Below are positions 20,301-31,087 of a stretch of 54,057 nucleotides of DNA, piece after piece. Position 1 is the first letter of the stretch. Each line of letters begins with the position of its first letter. The notes beneath the pieces are model-generated. The model had not been told where the DNA came from. It ran no database searches and saw only the letters and a program-made list of their open reading frames with translations. The translations under genes and the position numbers were made by a program. The stretch is from Paenibacillus sp. JCM 18996 (GTDB lineage Bacteria; Bacillota; Bacilli; Paenibacillales; NBRC-103111). The DNA lies in contig BBFE01000026.1 of the NCBI GenBank assembly GCA_001313085.1, positions 1 through 54,057 on the forward strand. Direction: 5' to 3'.

Positions 20301-21349
20301 TCGGATTGGAGCAACACAGCTTGGCTGCTGATTGATATGACACCTTCCGCGGATGTGACGAATCCATCCGGCAGCCAGACAGCGCCTGCGCCGATGAGTC
20401 CGACACCGATGATCTCATTTAACGAATGGGATCCCGATCCGTTAAATGCATTTGCCAAATACCAGGTGCAATTTATTAATGAAGCGAACACCGCTGTCCT
20501 GCATGACTCAGGAGAGATGTCTCAAAACTTGGCTGGACAATGGAGAGTGGTCAATTACAAGGTGCCTGACTATGCGGCGCTGCCTGCAGGGGTGAAGGTA
20601 CAAGTCACGGCTAGGGTATATGACGGTTATGTATGGTCGCCTTGGTCTCCAAGAAAGTGGCTGCTTACGAACAGGCCTCCTGTGCCTGATTTCGATTGGA
20701 CACCCAAACCGGTCTGGGAGGGGGATCCCGTTAATGTGATCAACCGGTCTTCAGATCCGGACGGAAATTCTCTTTCTTACGAATGGACAGTGAGAAGCCG
20801 GATGGCACAGTATATACAAGTACAGCTGTGAATTTGAGTTTGCTGTTTACGCAGGCAGGCGGGTATGAAGTCATTCTTACCGCCTCGGACGGATACGAAA
20901 GCCGTACTGTCGCCAAAACGATAACCGCACAGCCGCTGACGATCCGCTCCTCCGTAAACCATACCGCCGAGTGGCAGGCTAACCATGTACGGGAAGGCAC
21001 AATACTTCCCGACCGCCAAAAGATTTTTTATTCAGGTGAGATCTTTGTAGTGGATACGGAAAGCTCGCCGACCGCGGTCGGCGAGGTCACTTCCTGGATT
21101 GACGCCACAGGGATAGACGGCAACCGAATACAGATTGCCGCCCAGCTTACGGCGGCTCCAGGTTCAACACTCTATAAGGGGGAGTTGTTCGACAAGAAGC
21201 TGATGTCCATGACAGAAGGACTTCCCAAAGGGCTGCAGAACATACGCTTCCGCATACGGTACGGGAATGGTGTGATAAAAGAAGAGACAGTGCCGGTCCG
21301 CATCATGGGCAATGTCAATGAGGCAGTGCGTGTGCACCGGAGGCAGTAG
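14320..21349 (+). CDS. Giant exported multidomain protein with CARDB, PKD-like and repeated beta-sandwich domains (about 2340 residues)
   Basis: A GTG with AGGGGAGTGA upstream starts an N-terminal signal peptide (ISILLVITIVIG, then DSAQA). The 7-kb frame is continuous once about a dozen indels are repaired. A CARDB-like domain is encoded at about 15360-15710. PKD-like domains lie at about 16080-16370 and 20690-20930, marked by DPDGDPITYTWDF and SSDPDGNSLSYEW. A propeller-like part containing YFNYKGKIWGLNKYK is at 17340-18020, and a LamG-like or DUF1080-like part at 18480-19000. Three copies of a roughly 110-residue module, each ending in a WSxWSNTxW motif, occupy 19690-20690. Such proteins bind polysaccharides or other surface polymers outside the cell. 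No LPXTG motif or C-terminal anchor is present. Breaks include T6 at 15417, a C lost near 16385, A6 near 16988, T7 at 19156-19162 and a G lost near 20790. Confidence 0.78.
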
Positions 21350-21355
21350 CATTTC

Positions 21356-22509
21356 TTAATCAGTCGGCTGTTCCTTATTTCGCGGAGGCAAAGGGCCAAA
21401 GTACTGGTAGTAATGGCACTCGATCCGACCGTTGAACAGCTTTCGCTTTTTGTCGGCAGGGCGGCCAGATAATGCTCGACCTGTTTGTTAGGGTTTAACA
21501 CGAAGACCGACCAAGTGGGCAGGCTCCGGGCAACGGAGCCCAGCTGCCGCAGGACGGTCTCTACTTCGCTGCGGTCACCTAACCGCTCCCCGTAGGGCGG
21601 GTTGGTGACGATGCACCCGTAGTCGCCGCGCGGGCGGACCTTGGCAACAGGCTCCGCATGAAAGCGGAGCTCCTTGCCAAGGCCGGCCGCCTTAGCGGCG
21701 GCCAAAGCGACATCGACCGCCTCCGGGTCGATGTCAGAGCCTGCGATCTCGAGCGGGATATCATCCCGCACGAGATCGAACGCCTCCTCGCGGGCGTCGG
21801 CCCAAAGTGCCTCTGGCACATTGGGCCACGCCTCGGAGGCGAAGCTGCGCCGGATGCCCGGCGCCAGGTTCCACCCGATCATCGCAGCCTCGATCGGGAT
21901 CGTTCCGGAGCCGCAGAACGGGTCGTACAGTGGCCTGTCGACCCGCCAGCGGCTCAAAAGCACAAGCGCCGCCGCCATCGTCTCTTTCAGCGGCGCCTCA
22001 GTAACAAGCTTGCGGTAGCCGCGCTTATGCAGCCCCACCCCTGTTGTATCCATCGTCAGGGTGGCGATGTCATTAAGGAGCGACACCTCAATGACAAATC
22101 GGGCTCCGGTTTCCAGGAACCACTCGGTCCCGTACCGCTCTTTCATCTTCTCAACGACGGCCTTCTTCACGATGCCCTGGCAGGCGGGGACGCTGGAAAG
22201 CTGCGATTTATGCGAGCGGCCTTCCACAGGGAATTCGGCATTCCCGGGAATCCAGTCCGGCCAATCCAACGCTTTCGTTCCTTCGAACAGCTCGTCGAAA
22301 GTGACGGCCCTAAACTGCCCCATCTTGACGAGCACCCGGTCCGAGGTGCGCAGCCACAGGTTACAGCGGGCTATTGCCGACGCGTCGGCACGGAACGTAA
22401 CCCTTCCGTTCTCGACGGTCTGGTCCGTATATCCCAAATCTTTCAGCTCCCGGGCTACAATAGATTCCAGCCCCATGGGAGCGGTAGCGATCAATTCCAA
22501 AAGCGGCAT
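21356..22509 (-). CDS. THUMP-domain class I RNA methyltransferase (RlmL/YpsC type)
   Basis: The protein has about 384 residues, the size of B. subtilis YpsC. The N-terminal THUMP part covers residues 1-160 (LLELIATAPMGLESIVARE, then KSQLSSVPACQGIVKKAVV). The methyltransferase part has the SAM-binding DPFCGSGTIPIEAA, the acidic GSDIDPEAVDVA and the catalytic NPPYGERL motif typical of N2-guanine methylation. The likely substrate is 23S rRNA. One C is lost near 21465, and repair gives the C-terminus FGPLPPRNKEQPTD with TAA at 21356. AAAGGAGTGA precedes the ATG. The gene converges with the giant surface-protein gene with only six bases between the stop codons. Confidence 0.88.
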
Positions 22510-22629
22510 ACTGGCTAAGTCACTCCTTTAAGTTGATCTCTCCCCGGAAAAATCATACAATTAAGTATAGGACAAACCGGGACCGCATACAAATAAACAC
22601 CTTATTTTTTAACGAAAGAAGGGATACAT

Positions 22630-23273
22630 ATGACAGAAATTCTGAATGCGGAGCAGTACAATGAATCTTTATACCCGAGGACGAGCAGCTGGAAAAAAGT
22701 GCTTGAAGCATCGCAGCCCACCAAATGCCGCAAATTTCAGTTAAGCCAGGCTACGGCAGGCTATTGACGCTTCTGGTCAAAAATGTCCGGGGCCCAAAAG
22801 GTGCTGGAGATCGGAGCTTTGGGTGGTTACAGCGGCATCTGCCTTGCCCGAGGACTGGATGCGGAAGGACGCCTTACGTCGCTTGAACTGAAAGATGACT
22901 ACGCACAGCTCGCACACCGGCATTTGACGGAGGCGGGACTGGGTGACAAAGTGGAGTATCGTGTCGGCGAAGCTCTGGACAGCCTGAAGCTGCTCGAGGA
23001 GGAGGGGCGGCGGTTCGATTTTTTTTACTTCATTGACGCTGACAAAGGAAATTATCCGAATTATTTGGAATACGCGATCCGGCTCTCCAATCCGGGCGCG
23101 TCATCATCGGTGACAACACATTAATGCACGGCAGGACAATGGACCCCGAGGAAAAAAAAGGCAACTCAGTGACGGCGATGAGAGCGTTTAACGAAATGAT
23201 GGCAACGGATTCCAGGCTGGACAGCACCCTTCTTTCCGCATACGACGGTCTGGCTGTAGCCCGTGTAAAGTGA
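22630..23273 (+). CDS. Class I SAM-dependent O-methyltransferase (CCoAOMT-like)
   Basis: The roughly 214-residue protein shows the family order: YPEDEQLEKVL at the N-terminus, the SAM-binding VLEIGALGGYSGICLA, the acidic LTSLELKDDYAQLA, FIDADKGNYPNYLEYA with the metal-binding aspartate, and IIGDNTL. Members methylate catechol-type hydroxyls with a divalent metal, but the substrate here is unknown. Breaks: a C lost near 22677, A6 for A5 near 22695, an A lost near 22728, A5 for A4 near 22777, and a base lost near 23100. The T8 at 23019-23026 stays in frame and adds one residue (FDFFYFIDAD, where the family has one residue fewer). A terminator follows. Confidence 0.85.
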
Positions 23274-23283
23274 TACGCTCCGA

Positions 23284-23320
23284 TAAGAGCTTTCCCTGAC
23301 ACAGGAGAGCTCTTTGTTTC
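23284..23320 (+). terminator. Terminator after the O-methyltransferase gene
   Basis: AAGAGCT pairs with AGAGCTCTT and TTTGTTTC follows. Confidence 0.6.
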
Positions 23321-23757
23321 TATTTGATAGGAATATATGAAATTTGGCAGAGTCGATAAAGTATCCATTGTGCATAAGTATGGCTTTAGATACATTTAAC
23401 CGCTAGTGAGAGGTTGTTTTGCATCGCAAATCCCTCTGTTTCGAATCCGGTAGATCGACTTTTCGCCTCCGGTGTCATATCGTGCAGGATCGATTAAGCC
23501 TCAGGGATATTTCTCTGGCTTAACGGTAGGAACACCCGCGGTGCAGCGCCGCACTCGCGCCGGGAGCGCTGCGCGTTCTAATCATCCTTTGTCCCTCTCC
23601 CAACTTCTCTCCGGCAAACCCGGTGACCTGACCGCCTCTACCTCTCCCAACCTTCTCTCCTGGAAACCTTCATGTAAAAAAAACTTCCCTTGTGGGATGC
23701 TGTCTCCGATTTCAACGGACAACGAGCATGATCTATTGTGCACTTGTCCGGCGGGAT
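23321..23757. other. Intergenic region with one GC-rich repeat copy
   Basis: About 440 bases with no supported gene. At 23541-23571 it holds GTGCAGCGCCGCA followed by a self-complementary GC-rich segment. The first 13 bases are identical to 33838-33850 and related to the repeats at 35804-35911. Confidence 0.5.
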
Positions 23758-24994
23758 TTATTCCGATGGGTGCGACTGTACGGGATCCAATTCCAAGAGG
23801 GAATGGGCACGGCGGATCAGCGATTTCCGAACCCAGAAAAAGTTGCCCACAAGCAGAGCCGCTGCTATATAGAATATCCCTCTCACTCCCAACAGGCCAG
23901 AGAAAACCCCGCCCATGACAGGCCCAGCATGTTGCCGAAGGCCAAGGCGCTCGTATTGTAAGAGATGGAGCGGCCCTCCATTCCTGCGGGAGTATATTTG
24001 TTGATCAAGGACAGAACCGAGGGAAGCAGACCCCCCATAAAAAATGCCGAGCAGGAACCGGCAGCCAAGCAGCTGCCACACATTCTGTACGAGCGCCTGG
24101 GGAACAAAAGACAAAGCCGCCCCAACCAGGCAGAACCCGAGGATTTTCTCCGCGCCGAGCTTATCGCCCCATTTACCGAACACAGGCGAAGAAATCATAT
24201 TGGAGAAGCCTGTGATTGAGCTCACCAATCCGGCAAACAGGGCGATGCTTTTGCTTGGCCCATAGAGCTCCTGCACATAAAGCGGCATGATAGGATTTGT
24301 GCTTAAGAAGGCGAATTGAATAAGGATGGTCACGGAATAGAGGGCGGGCAGCTGGGGGATGGCGGCTATTTGCCTGAGTCCCTTGACGAACGGTACTTTA
24401 GGCTTCGCCGCCACCGACTTGCGGTCAAAGTTTTCTTTCACCAAGAGCATCGTAAACACGGTAGCGATAAACAGGCAAACCCCGGTTATGTAGAAAATAT
24501 CTTTATACCCTATATATTGCGCAAGCAGCCCTCCGATGAGCGGCCCCATAATCGTTCCGGCGACAGCCCCGGACTGCAGCGTGCCGAGCGCAAAACCGAT
24601 TTTTTTTCCTTGGGTGTGTTGGTTGACATAAGGGCCGTTCCGGCAGGAATAAACCCGATATTACGCCGTTCAGCAGCCTCAGGAACAGAAGGTGGACCGG
24701 CAGCGTGGCAAATCCCATAGCTCCCGTGACCAAGGCCATTCCGAATCCTGAGCGAAGCAGCATGATCTTGCGTCCCTTACGGTCCGCAATGCCACCCCAG
24801 ATGGGCTGGAACATAAACGAAGTGACGAAGTTCGCAGCGAAAATGACACTGGACCACACCGCGACCTGATGAGTCTCCTTGACACCCAGCTCCTGTATGT
24901 AATAAGGAAGAAAAGGCATCACCATGCTCATTCCGGACATCGCCAGAAATTGGCCGAACCAGAGCACGATGAGATTGATTTTCCATCTTTCCAT
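23758..24994 (-). CDS. MFS multidrug efflux transporter, MdtG-like
   Basis: A 12-helix major facilitator of about 410 residues, close in layout to E. coli MdtG: LIVLWFGQFLAMSG, MPFLPYYIQELGV, the loop motif GGIADRKGRKIMLLRSGFGM, GTLQSG with GPLIGGLLA, and a C-terminal SISYNTSALAFGN. MdtG-type carriers export drugs by proton antiport. The predicted substrate range is inferred from family only. The ATG at 24994 has AGAGG upstream. Breaks occur at T8 24600-24607, at the neighbouring GF(I)PAGTAL segment, and near 24040. It is transcribed alone, divergent from the cotF-like gene. Confidence 0.85.
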
Positions 24995-25157
24995 GGTGGG
25001 ACCTCTTTTCTTGGCTGAAGAATGAACCCTATGAAATGGCACTGCCATTATTATACCGTTTTCGAAAAAAAGTAAAAGGAATCGATGAATACACTCCGGA
25101 GTGTGGGGGAATAGTAAACTTTGGAAAAAAAAGGAAACTGATGAAGGAGTGTTTACT

Positions 25158-25731
25158 ATGCCTTTCGCGCCCACGAGACGATGGAAGTCCATGAATTGCT
25201 CAATGAAAAAAAATGAATATGATCGCTCACTTTTCGTTATATTCGCAGCAGGCACGCACTCAGCAAATCCGGGAACTGGCGCAGCGCCACCTGCAGATGG
25301 TGGCAGAGGGCTATGACCAGATGGTCGGCTACACGCATGATTACAACGCGGCGGAAGGCGGCGCACAGATGGCAGGGATGCAGGCGGTCGATCCCCGGGA
25401 CATCGTGTACGGGCTGGATAATCCAAGCACAGTCGCGCCGCAGACGGGCGGAGGGCTGGACGATCGGCAAATTCTGAGCGCCATGCTGGTCTGTCACAAG
25501 AACAGCGCCAAGAATCATATGGCCGGTTCCTTGGAAATTGCGGACCCGAATATCCGGCAGATGGCGATCAACGGGGCGGTGAGCTGCTCCAATATGGCTT
25601 ACGAGATATTCCTTGTAATGAACCGCGATGGGTTATACCAAGTGCCGACCATGCACGATCACACCGCGAAAACGATGCTTCACACGTACCAGCCGATGAA
25701 TTATCCGACGGAGCAGCGTTTTGACCAATAG
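25158..25731 (+). CDS. CotF family spore coat protein
   Basis: The roughly 190-residue protein carries the coat F layout: METMEVHE-like N-terminus, DRQILSAMLVCHKNSAKNH in the middle, then NMAYEIFLVMN and a Tyr/Gln/Pro-rich tail typical of coat proteins. It should be laid down on the forespore surface from the mother cell. AAGGAGTG lies 7 bases before the ATG. A lost G near 25168 and A8 at 25206-25213 (six expected) break the first 20 codons. Repair gives the start MPFGAHETMEVHELLNEK. The rest is intact and ends before a bidirectional terminator shared with the GGDEF gene. Confidence 0.85.
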
Positions 25732-25757
25732 TTGAGGGGCAGTGCCCTGGGACCGGC

Positions 25758-25799
25758 AAAAAAAAGCCGCCTTGTTCCCGTACGGACAAGGGCGGCTTT
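25758..25799. terminator. Bidirectional terminator between cotF-like and GGDEF genes
   Basis: AAAGCCGCCTTGT pairs with ACAAGGGCGGCTTT (one bulge). The minus-strand side has eight T, the plus side only a short T run, so it acts best on the minus-strand gene. Confidence 0.82.
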
Positions 25800-25816
25800 C
25801 CTATTGTACTCTATTT

Positions 25817-26503
25817 TCACATTGAAACGGCATCGGAGGCTTTGAAAGGAACGACTTTATTCTTTTGTCGTTTGGCTGTGTACATAGCTGCATCCGCATT
25901 CATCACCAGTTCTTTTAATGAAGAACCGTTCGCCGGCAAAGAAGCGACCCCGGCGCTGATCGATGCTTTAATCTTCTCCCTTGCTTGTGTCGATCGCCAG
26001 CTCGCTTATGAGCTCCTGATCCTCTCCGCAACCGCTAACGCTTCCTTCTCATCCGCCCCGGGCAGAACTACCGCGAACTCCTCGCCGCCCCAACGGCCTA
26101 CGAAATCACCCTTGCGCACGCCTTTGCAGATAGTTTCCGCTATCGATAACAGCACTGCGTCTCCTGTCAGGTGCCCGTACTTATTGTTAAAGCTGCGAAA
26201 ATCGTCCACATCTATCACCGCGAGGCCCAATGAGCTGCGGTCACGCAGCGCCTGCTGGTGCTCGATGGCCAGCCGCCGGAACAGGTAACGGCGATTATAC
26301 AGCCCGGTCGCGTCATCCTTGATGCTTTGCTCGTGCCAGCGCGATCCGATCAGCGTCAGCACCGCTCCCCCGGCAGCCGTGAACAATATTGCCGTAACGA
26401 CGCCGTACGCAGACAGCCGGGCGAGGACCAGCCCGCCAATCATCGTCAAAGCGCCCATCAAGGCTCCTGCCGCTGCCATTTTGAATATGGATAATCGGTC
26501 CAA
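25817..26503 (-). CDS. Membrane-bound GGDEF diguanylate cyclase
   Basis: Two hydrophobic helices (AAAGALMGALTMIGGLVLA and GVVTAILFTAAGGAVLTLIG) precede a GGDEF domain. The domain starts DDATGLYNRRYL, contains VIDVDDFRSFNNKYGH and has the active site GRWGGEEF. An RKGD motif stands exactly five residues before GGEEF and matches the RxxD inhibitory I-site. The protein should therefore make cyclic-di-GMP from GTP and be product-inhibited. The TTG at 26503 has AAAGGAGAG upstream and is preferred to an in-frame ATG at 26554 that has no binding site. One lost base near 26018 and one extra near 25963 shift the C-terminal part, which ends NADAAMYTAKRQKNKV. Its product is the ligand of the riboswitch at 11029. 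Confidence 0.85.
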
Positions 26504-26699
26504 GGGCCGTCTCTCCTTTCGAAGCGGTAGAAGCTGAAAGTTTTGCAATGTCATAGTTTCGTAGTTTCTGTGTTTAATATTATAGGTCTTTAGTTACTTA
26601 TCTGTCAAATATTTACATAAATTGCCATCCGGTTCATAGACGTATTTGCTGAATTTTTGTTAGGATGTAAAGAGCACTTATACAAAGGAGAGCACGATA

Positions 26700-27334
26700 A
26701 TGAACAGCATTCGCAACATTTATTGCGTAGGACGCAACTACGGGCTGCATGCAGCGGAATTGGGAAACGATATTCCGGAACAGCCGATGATTTTTTTATG
26801 AAGCCGACTCATGCGGCGGTGTTTATGGATGGCAGCGAAATTACGCTTCCTGCCGGCCGAGGCTCCGTTCACTATGAAGGAGAGCTTGTACTGCGGGTTG
26901 GAAAGCCATATGAGCAGGGGATTCCGGTGGATCAGCTGGTCGACGGCCTGGCGCTGGGCATCGATTTCACTTTACGCGATGTGCAGAGCGAGTTGAAGAA
27001 GAAGGGTCACCCGTGGCTGGCGGCAAAAGGGTTTCCGGGATCCGCGGCGCTCACTTCTTTCCGCCCTTTTCCCGGGGAGAACGCTTTGGCCGCTGTTCCT
27101 TTTTTTTGCTTGGTCAGGAACGGCGAGGAGGCTCAAAAAGGGACGGTAACGGAAATGATCTTCTCACTTCAGCAGGTTGTCGATTTTATTGCGGCTCATT
27201 TTGGACTGGGTGAAGGGGATATCATTTATACGGGTACCCCTGCCGGTGTGGCAGCCGTGCAGAACGGCGACCATTTCTTGCTCAAGCTGGGCGAGGACAC
27301 ACTGGGTGATTGTGCTGTGAAGCTGAGTGTTTAA
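26700..27334 (+). CDS. Fumarylacetoacetate hydrolase (FAH) family protein
   Basis: The 210-residue protein begins [17 protein letters not shown] and contains the metal-binding glutamates in [22 protein letters not shown] and the [19 protein letters not shown] block of the FAH C-terminal fold. Family members hydrolyse or decarboxylate 1,3-dicarbonyl compounds (acylpyruvases, oxaloacetate decarboxylases). The substrate is not evident. AAAGGAG precedes the ATG. T7 at 26791-26797 (five expected) breaks the frame at MIFMKP. T8 at 27100-27107 stays in frame and adds a Phe (VPFFCLV). The gene stands alone. Confidence 0.85.
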
Positions 27335-27463
27335 TGGCATGGCGGCCGATGACGGATGGGTTTGATGCCCGGCTGCAAACTTAGAAGGCGTACTCGTATC
27401 GGCAGAGCATGTGTATAGTCAACCATTATTGCAGAAAGATTAGGGCGGAGGTGTACTCGACTA

Positions 27464-28301
27464 GTGTACACGGATTGGGCAATCGGCTTTATCGGCTCTT
27501 TGTTTATCGCGGGGGCCGCTTATTGGAAGAAGTCTTTATCCGGATCGGGCATGGCGGCGGCCGTTGTCCTAGGAACCGTTATGTATGCGGCAGGCAGCGA
27601 AGCGTGGTTCGGCACGTTAATCGCCTTTTTTCGTTACATCGACACTGTTGTCCAGGTGGAAGAAGAGAAGAAAATCCGCTGTGGAGAGCGGTTATGCCAA
27701 AACCGGGAGACGGGACGCAGGCCAGGTTGCGGCAAACGGAGCCTGGGCGGGCTGCTGTGTGTGTTGTTCGCGCTGAAGCCAAGCCCCGTATGGTGGGTTA
27801 TGTTCATTGGAGTGATGGCAACGGTGAACGCGGACACCTGGGCTACGGAAGTCGGTGGACTCAGCAGGACGCTTCCCCGCTCTATTGCTACAGGCCGCAC
27901 GGTTCCGGCCGGGACTTCCGGAGGAATAACAGCGCTGGGGTTGACCGCTACGGCGGCGGGAGCCGTATTCATCGGAATTGCCGCCTGGTTGTTCATGCAT
28001 TTGGACAGGCGATCGACAGTCGGAGCACAATGGGAAGCTGCGTCTCTTGCCGGTTTTTTTTGGCCGTTGACCGCGGCAGCGGGAATAGGCGGGATTGTGG
28101 GTTCCTTGGCGGACTCTTTACTAGGCGCCACTGTCCAGATCATGTATAAGTGTCCGTCATGCGGTAAAGAAAGCGAAAAAAAAGCATCACTGCTCTGTGC
28201 CGGGCGTGCCTGTGAGAGGATGGAGTTTTATGACGAACGACGCGGTAAATGCGCTCAGCTCACTGATTGGCGGGGCCGCCGCGCTGGCAGTCAGTCTTTG
28301 A
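27464..28301 (+). CDS. DUF92 family integral membrane protein
   Basis: A multi-spanning membrane protein of about 275 residues with the DUF92 core: TGRRDAGQVAANGA, ATVNADTWATEVG and GTSGGITALG, then GIVGSLADSLLGATVQ. It ends in a small cysteine pair (CPSCGKE) and VRGWSFMTNDAVN. No biochemical role is firmly known in bacteria. Some archaeal and plant relatives act as phytyl or polyprenyl phosphate kinases. The GTG start has GGCGGAGG about 12 bases upstream. Breaks are T6 for T5 near 27627 and errors near 27750 and 28178. Confidence 0.78.
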
Positions 28302-28399
28302 AATCAACGATACTAATTTGATAGGAAAAAAAACTCCGGCCGGGTAAGCGTCAAACCTAATTTTTCCTGTGGGAGTCCGCTCTTTACTTTTAAAATAAC

Positions 28400-28442
28400 A
28401 ATCGCCCGCTTTTTTGGCTGATCCGGCCTTAAGCGGGCGATT
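28400..28442. terminator. Bidirectional terminator between DUF92 and the beta-propeller gene
   Basis: A perfect 12-bp stem, AATCGCCCGCTT with AAGCGGGCGATT. The T run is inside the loop rather than after the stem, so its strength is uncertain. Confidence 0.6.
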
Positions 28443-28472
28443 CGTCGTGCTGACTTTTGTGCTGGAACTTTT

Positions 28473-30864
28473 TTAAGGAATCTGCAGCGTATTCTTATCC
28501 TCTAAAGTGGACAGGTCGTTTGCCTTGACCGTTCCTAGCGATACCGTGTACAGTGTGTTTCCAATGTACATAATGCGCAGGACATGGTGATCGCCAAAAT
28601 ACTGCTGGCCTGATTTCTGCAGCTCTTCCTGTGTGATATGCGTGATCTTTCCTTTAAGCTGGAAGCCCTTGGCAAGGTCCAGATTATAAACATACGCGCC
28701 CTGGAAAGCGAATTTGCCGTTTTGCGGGAAGCGTCCTGCCTGCGGCGATGACTCATTCGGATCGATTTGCATCACCTGTACAGGGAAGGACAGCAAATTC
28801 TTCTCTTTGTCGAACAGCAGCGCTTTATGGTAATGAAGAAGCTCCGAGTCGGTTCCGCGGTCTCCGATCGATTCTTTATACAATTCCTTTGGATGGTTCA
28901 CGTCGGTGACATCAAACAGCGCGATTTTCATACCCTGATAAAAGGCGGCCGGGGTGTCTGTGCCGTTCACGCCTTTGCTGCTCAATTCAACCGTATCTTT
29001 GCCGAAGCCGATCAGATGGTTCTCGTCATAAGGCTGCAAATAGTCGCTGTAGCCCGGAATTTTGAGCGCCCCCAGTATCTTCGGCTTGGCAGGGTCCTTC
29101 ACATCGATGACAAAAAAAGCGGGTCCACATTTTTTTTGAAGGTCACCATGTAAGCCCGGTCCCCCATAAAACGCGTGGAATAGATCCGCTCTCCCGGCGC
29201 GATGTTCTCGATCTTGCCATATTGCTTCAATGCGGAGTCCAGGATGTAACGTTGTTCTGCGCGACATTGCCCTGCTGGCCCCAGACTTCGCCGGTCGTCG
29301 TGGTTAACCGGAAATAGCCGTTGTATTCATCCATGGAAAATTGGTTCAGCAGGCGCCCGGGCACTCTGGCCGTGTTTTTTGTATTCGGTTTTACCGCCGT
29401 TCATCGCAAATTGATAGATTACGGTTTCCTGCTTGGGCGGCTCGTACGGCTGGGGCTGAGGTGACGGCAATCCCTTGGCAGACGGCCGGATTCGGGACAT
29501 CCCATTCTCTGTTACCGCGACATACATGTTCTTTTCGGATGCGTAAACGTTTTGTCCTGAGCCCAAGTAAGCCGTTACGTTGACTTTTTGGTCCAAAAGG
29601 TTCAGGTCCAGTCCTCCGATGAGCACGTAACCCGGCTCGACCGCTTTAGGCAGGTAATAGACCTGGTCAAGCGGTACGGAGGTAAAGTTGGCACCGTCCA
29701 AAGAGTCCCGGTAGGAGGGGGATAGCTGATCTTTGAAATCGTCAGATCTGCTGTTGTCCTTGCCGTTCATGATATAGTGGTCTAAGTTTTTATTTGCGAT
29801 AAAATAGAGCGATGATCCCACTTTGCAGGAGGAAACATAATACCCTTCAAGTTCAGCTTCTTTTACGAGATTCAGCTTGCTTTTGTCGGAAAGGTCATAG
29901 ACCCTCACCTTCGTCGTTTGGCGGCCCATCGGGGATAGATCATCATTTTCCGGTCCGCGGCTTCATTCGCAGGGGTCACCTTGCCGGCGGCTGGAGTATA
30001 GCTCTGCCCAACCAGTGTGAGGTATTTGTTGTCAACGTACATTTCCCTGGGCTGGAAGGAGCCCTGGTCAAACGTGAGCGTGGAGATAACCTTCATCTGA
30101 TCCGACGGATAAGCCTGGGAGACGACGACCCGATTTTTGCTTACCTGGTAAATATAGGTGCCGTCATTCTTGACGATATCCGACTCCTCTACGCCTTCAA
30201 CCTGAACGTTCGTCTTTGAATAATCGGCTGCACTGGCAGACTGCGCGGAACGGGGTGCGGATTCGGCTTTGGAATCCGCCATGCTTCTGCTTCCGATAGC
30301 GATGGCGGGGGAAGCTGCCGGTGCCGCGCTGCCGGTCGCGGTCATTCCTTTCAATGCAATTTCTGCTGAATTGCGATTCTGCGTAAGAAGCGTCAGCAGA
30401 TGGTCCGCAGTTCCGACAACCGGCAGACTGCCCGTCAGCCTCGTAATAGCAACGGCTCCTGTAACCGAATCCCAGCGGACGACGTGATTCAAGGTTTCGG
30501 CAAAGAAGCGGATCGGAACGAGCAGCGTTCCGTTCTCGATGTAAGGCGTTCCAGATGTCGTAATCGCTTGATCGCCGAGCAGGGCATAATCCGAGTCCGC
30601 GGTCAGCTTCAGCTTGACGTCTCCGCCTGTGAAGGTTGCGGCTCGCTCCGCGTTGTCCCATGCCACGTCCATGCGGAAGGCTGCGGCCAAATCCCTTGCA
30701 GGAGCCATGAGCACACCGCCTGCCACCTTCGGCTCCTGAGTAAATGCCACAGGGCTTCCCTCCAAAAGGACGGCGGGAGCGGCCGAAGTTCGAACGGGGG
30801 AACCCGTCGATGTGAACACGGCGGCGGCGAGCAGTGCAGCGGCTAAAACGGATTTCGTTTTCAT
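28473..30864 (-). CDS. Exported beta-propeller domain protein with copper-amine-oxidase-like N-terminal domain
   Basis: The protein of about 795 residues has a Sec signal peptide (SVLAAALLAAAVFTSTGS). A copper-amine-oxidase N-terminal-like domain follows near residues 30-145 (YIENGTLLVPIRFFAETLN, WDSVTGAVAI). The remainder is the Beta_propel family: NVQVEGVEESDIVKNDGTYI, DPFFVIDVKDPAKPKILGAL, LLHYHKALLFD and LTYTVSLGTVKAND-like blades. Members are secreted or lipid-linked proteins of unknown function, common in Bacillales. AAAGGATG precedes the ATG. Breaks lie near 29925, 29345-29380, 29245 and at T8 29130-29137. It is a single-gene unit. Confidence 0.82.
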
Positions 30865-30967
30865 CCAAGTTCATCCTTTCGCAGCATAGTGGGCATAAGC
30901 AAATTTTGTCTTAATACCCTCTTAACGGATGAACCGCCCTTTTTTTTGTTACACGGAAAGAAAAAAT

Positions 30968-30987
30968 AAAAAAAACCTCTATCGAGG
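30968..30987 (-). terminator. Terminator downstream of lapA
   Basis: CCTC-GATA-GAGG followed by eight T on the minus strand, about 100 bases after the LapA stop codon. Confidence 0.65.
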
Positions 30988-31087
30988 CCATTCAAGGATG
31001 AGCGACTGCGATTTAGAGGAATACCGGTCCGGCATTTCCTCTTTGGCCACAGCCCCGCGGGAAACACTGGAACGAAGCTTGTCGCAT

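Noticed and set aside
21658..22518. A 286-codon plus-strand frame opposite the THUMP methyltransferase
   Set aside because: Shadow of a conserved gene on the other strand. Arg/His-rich nonsense composition.
23420..23470. tRNA-like TTCGAATCC segment
   Set aside because: No acceptor, D or anticodon arm could be assembled around it.
30861..31067. 68-codon minus-strand frame between lapA and the beta-propeller gene
   Set aside because: It runs through a terminator, has no binding site and shows no family likeness.
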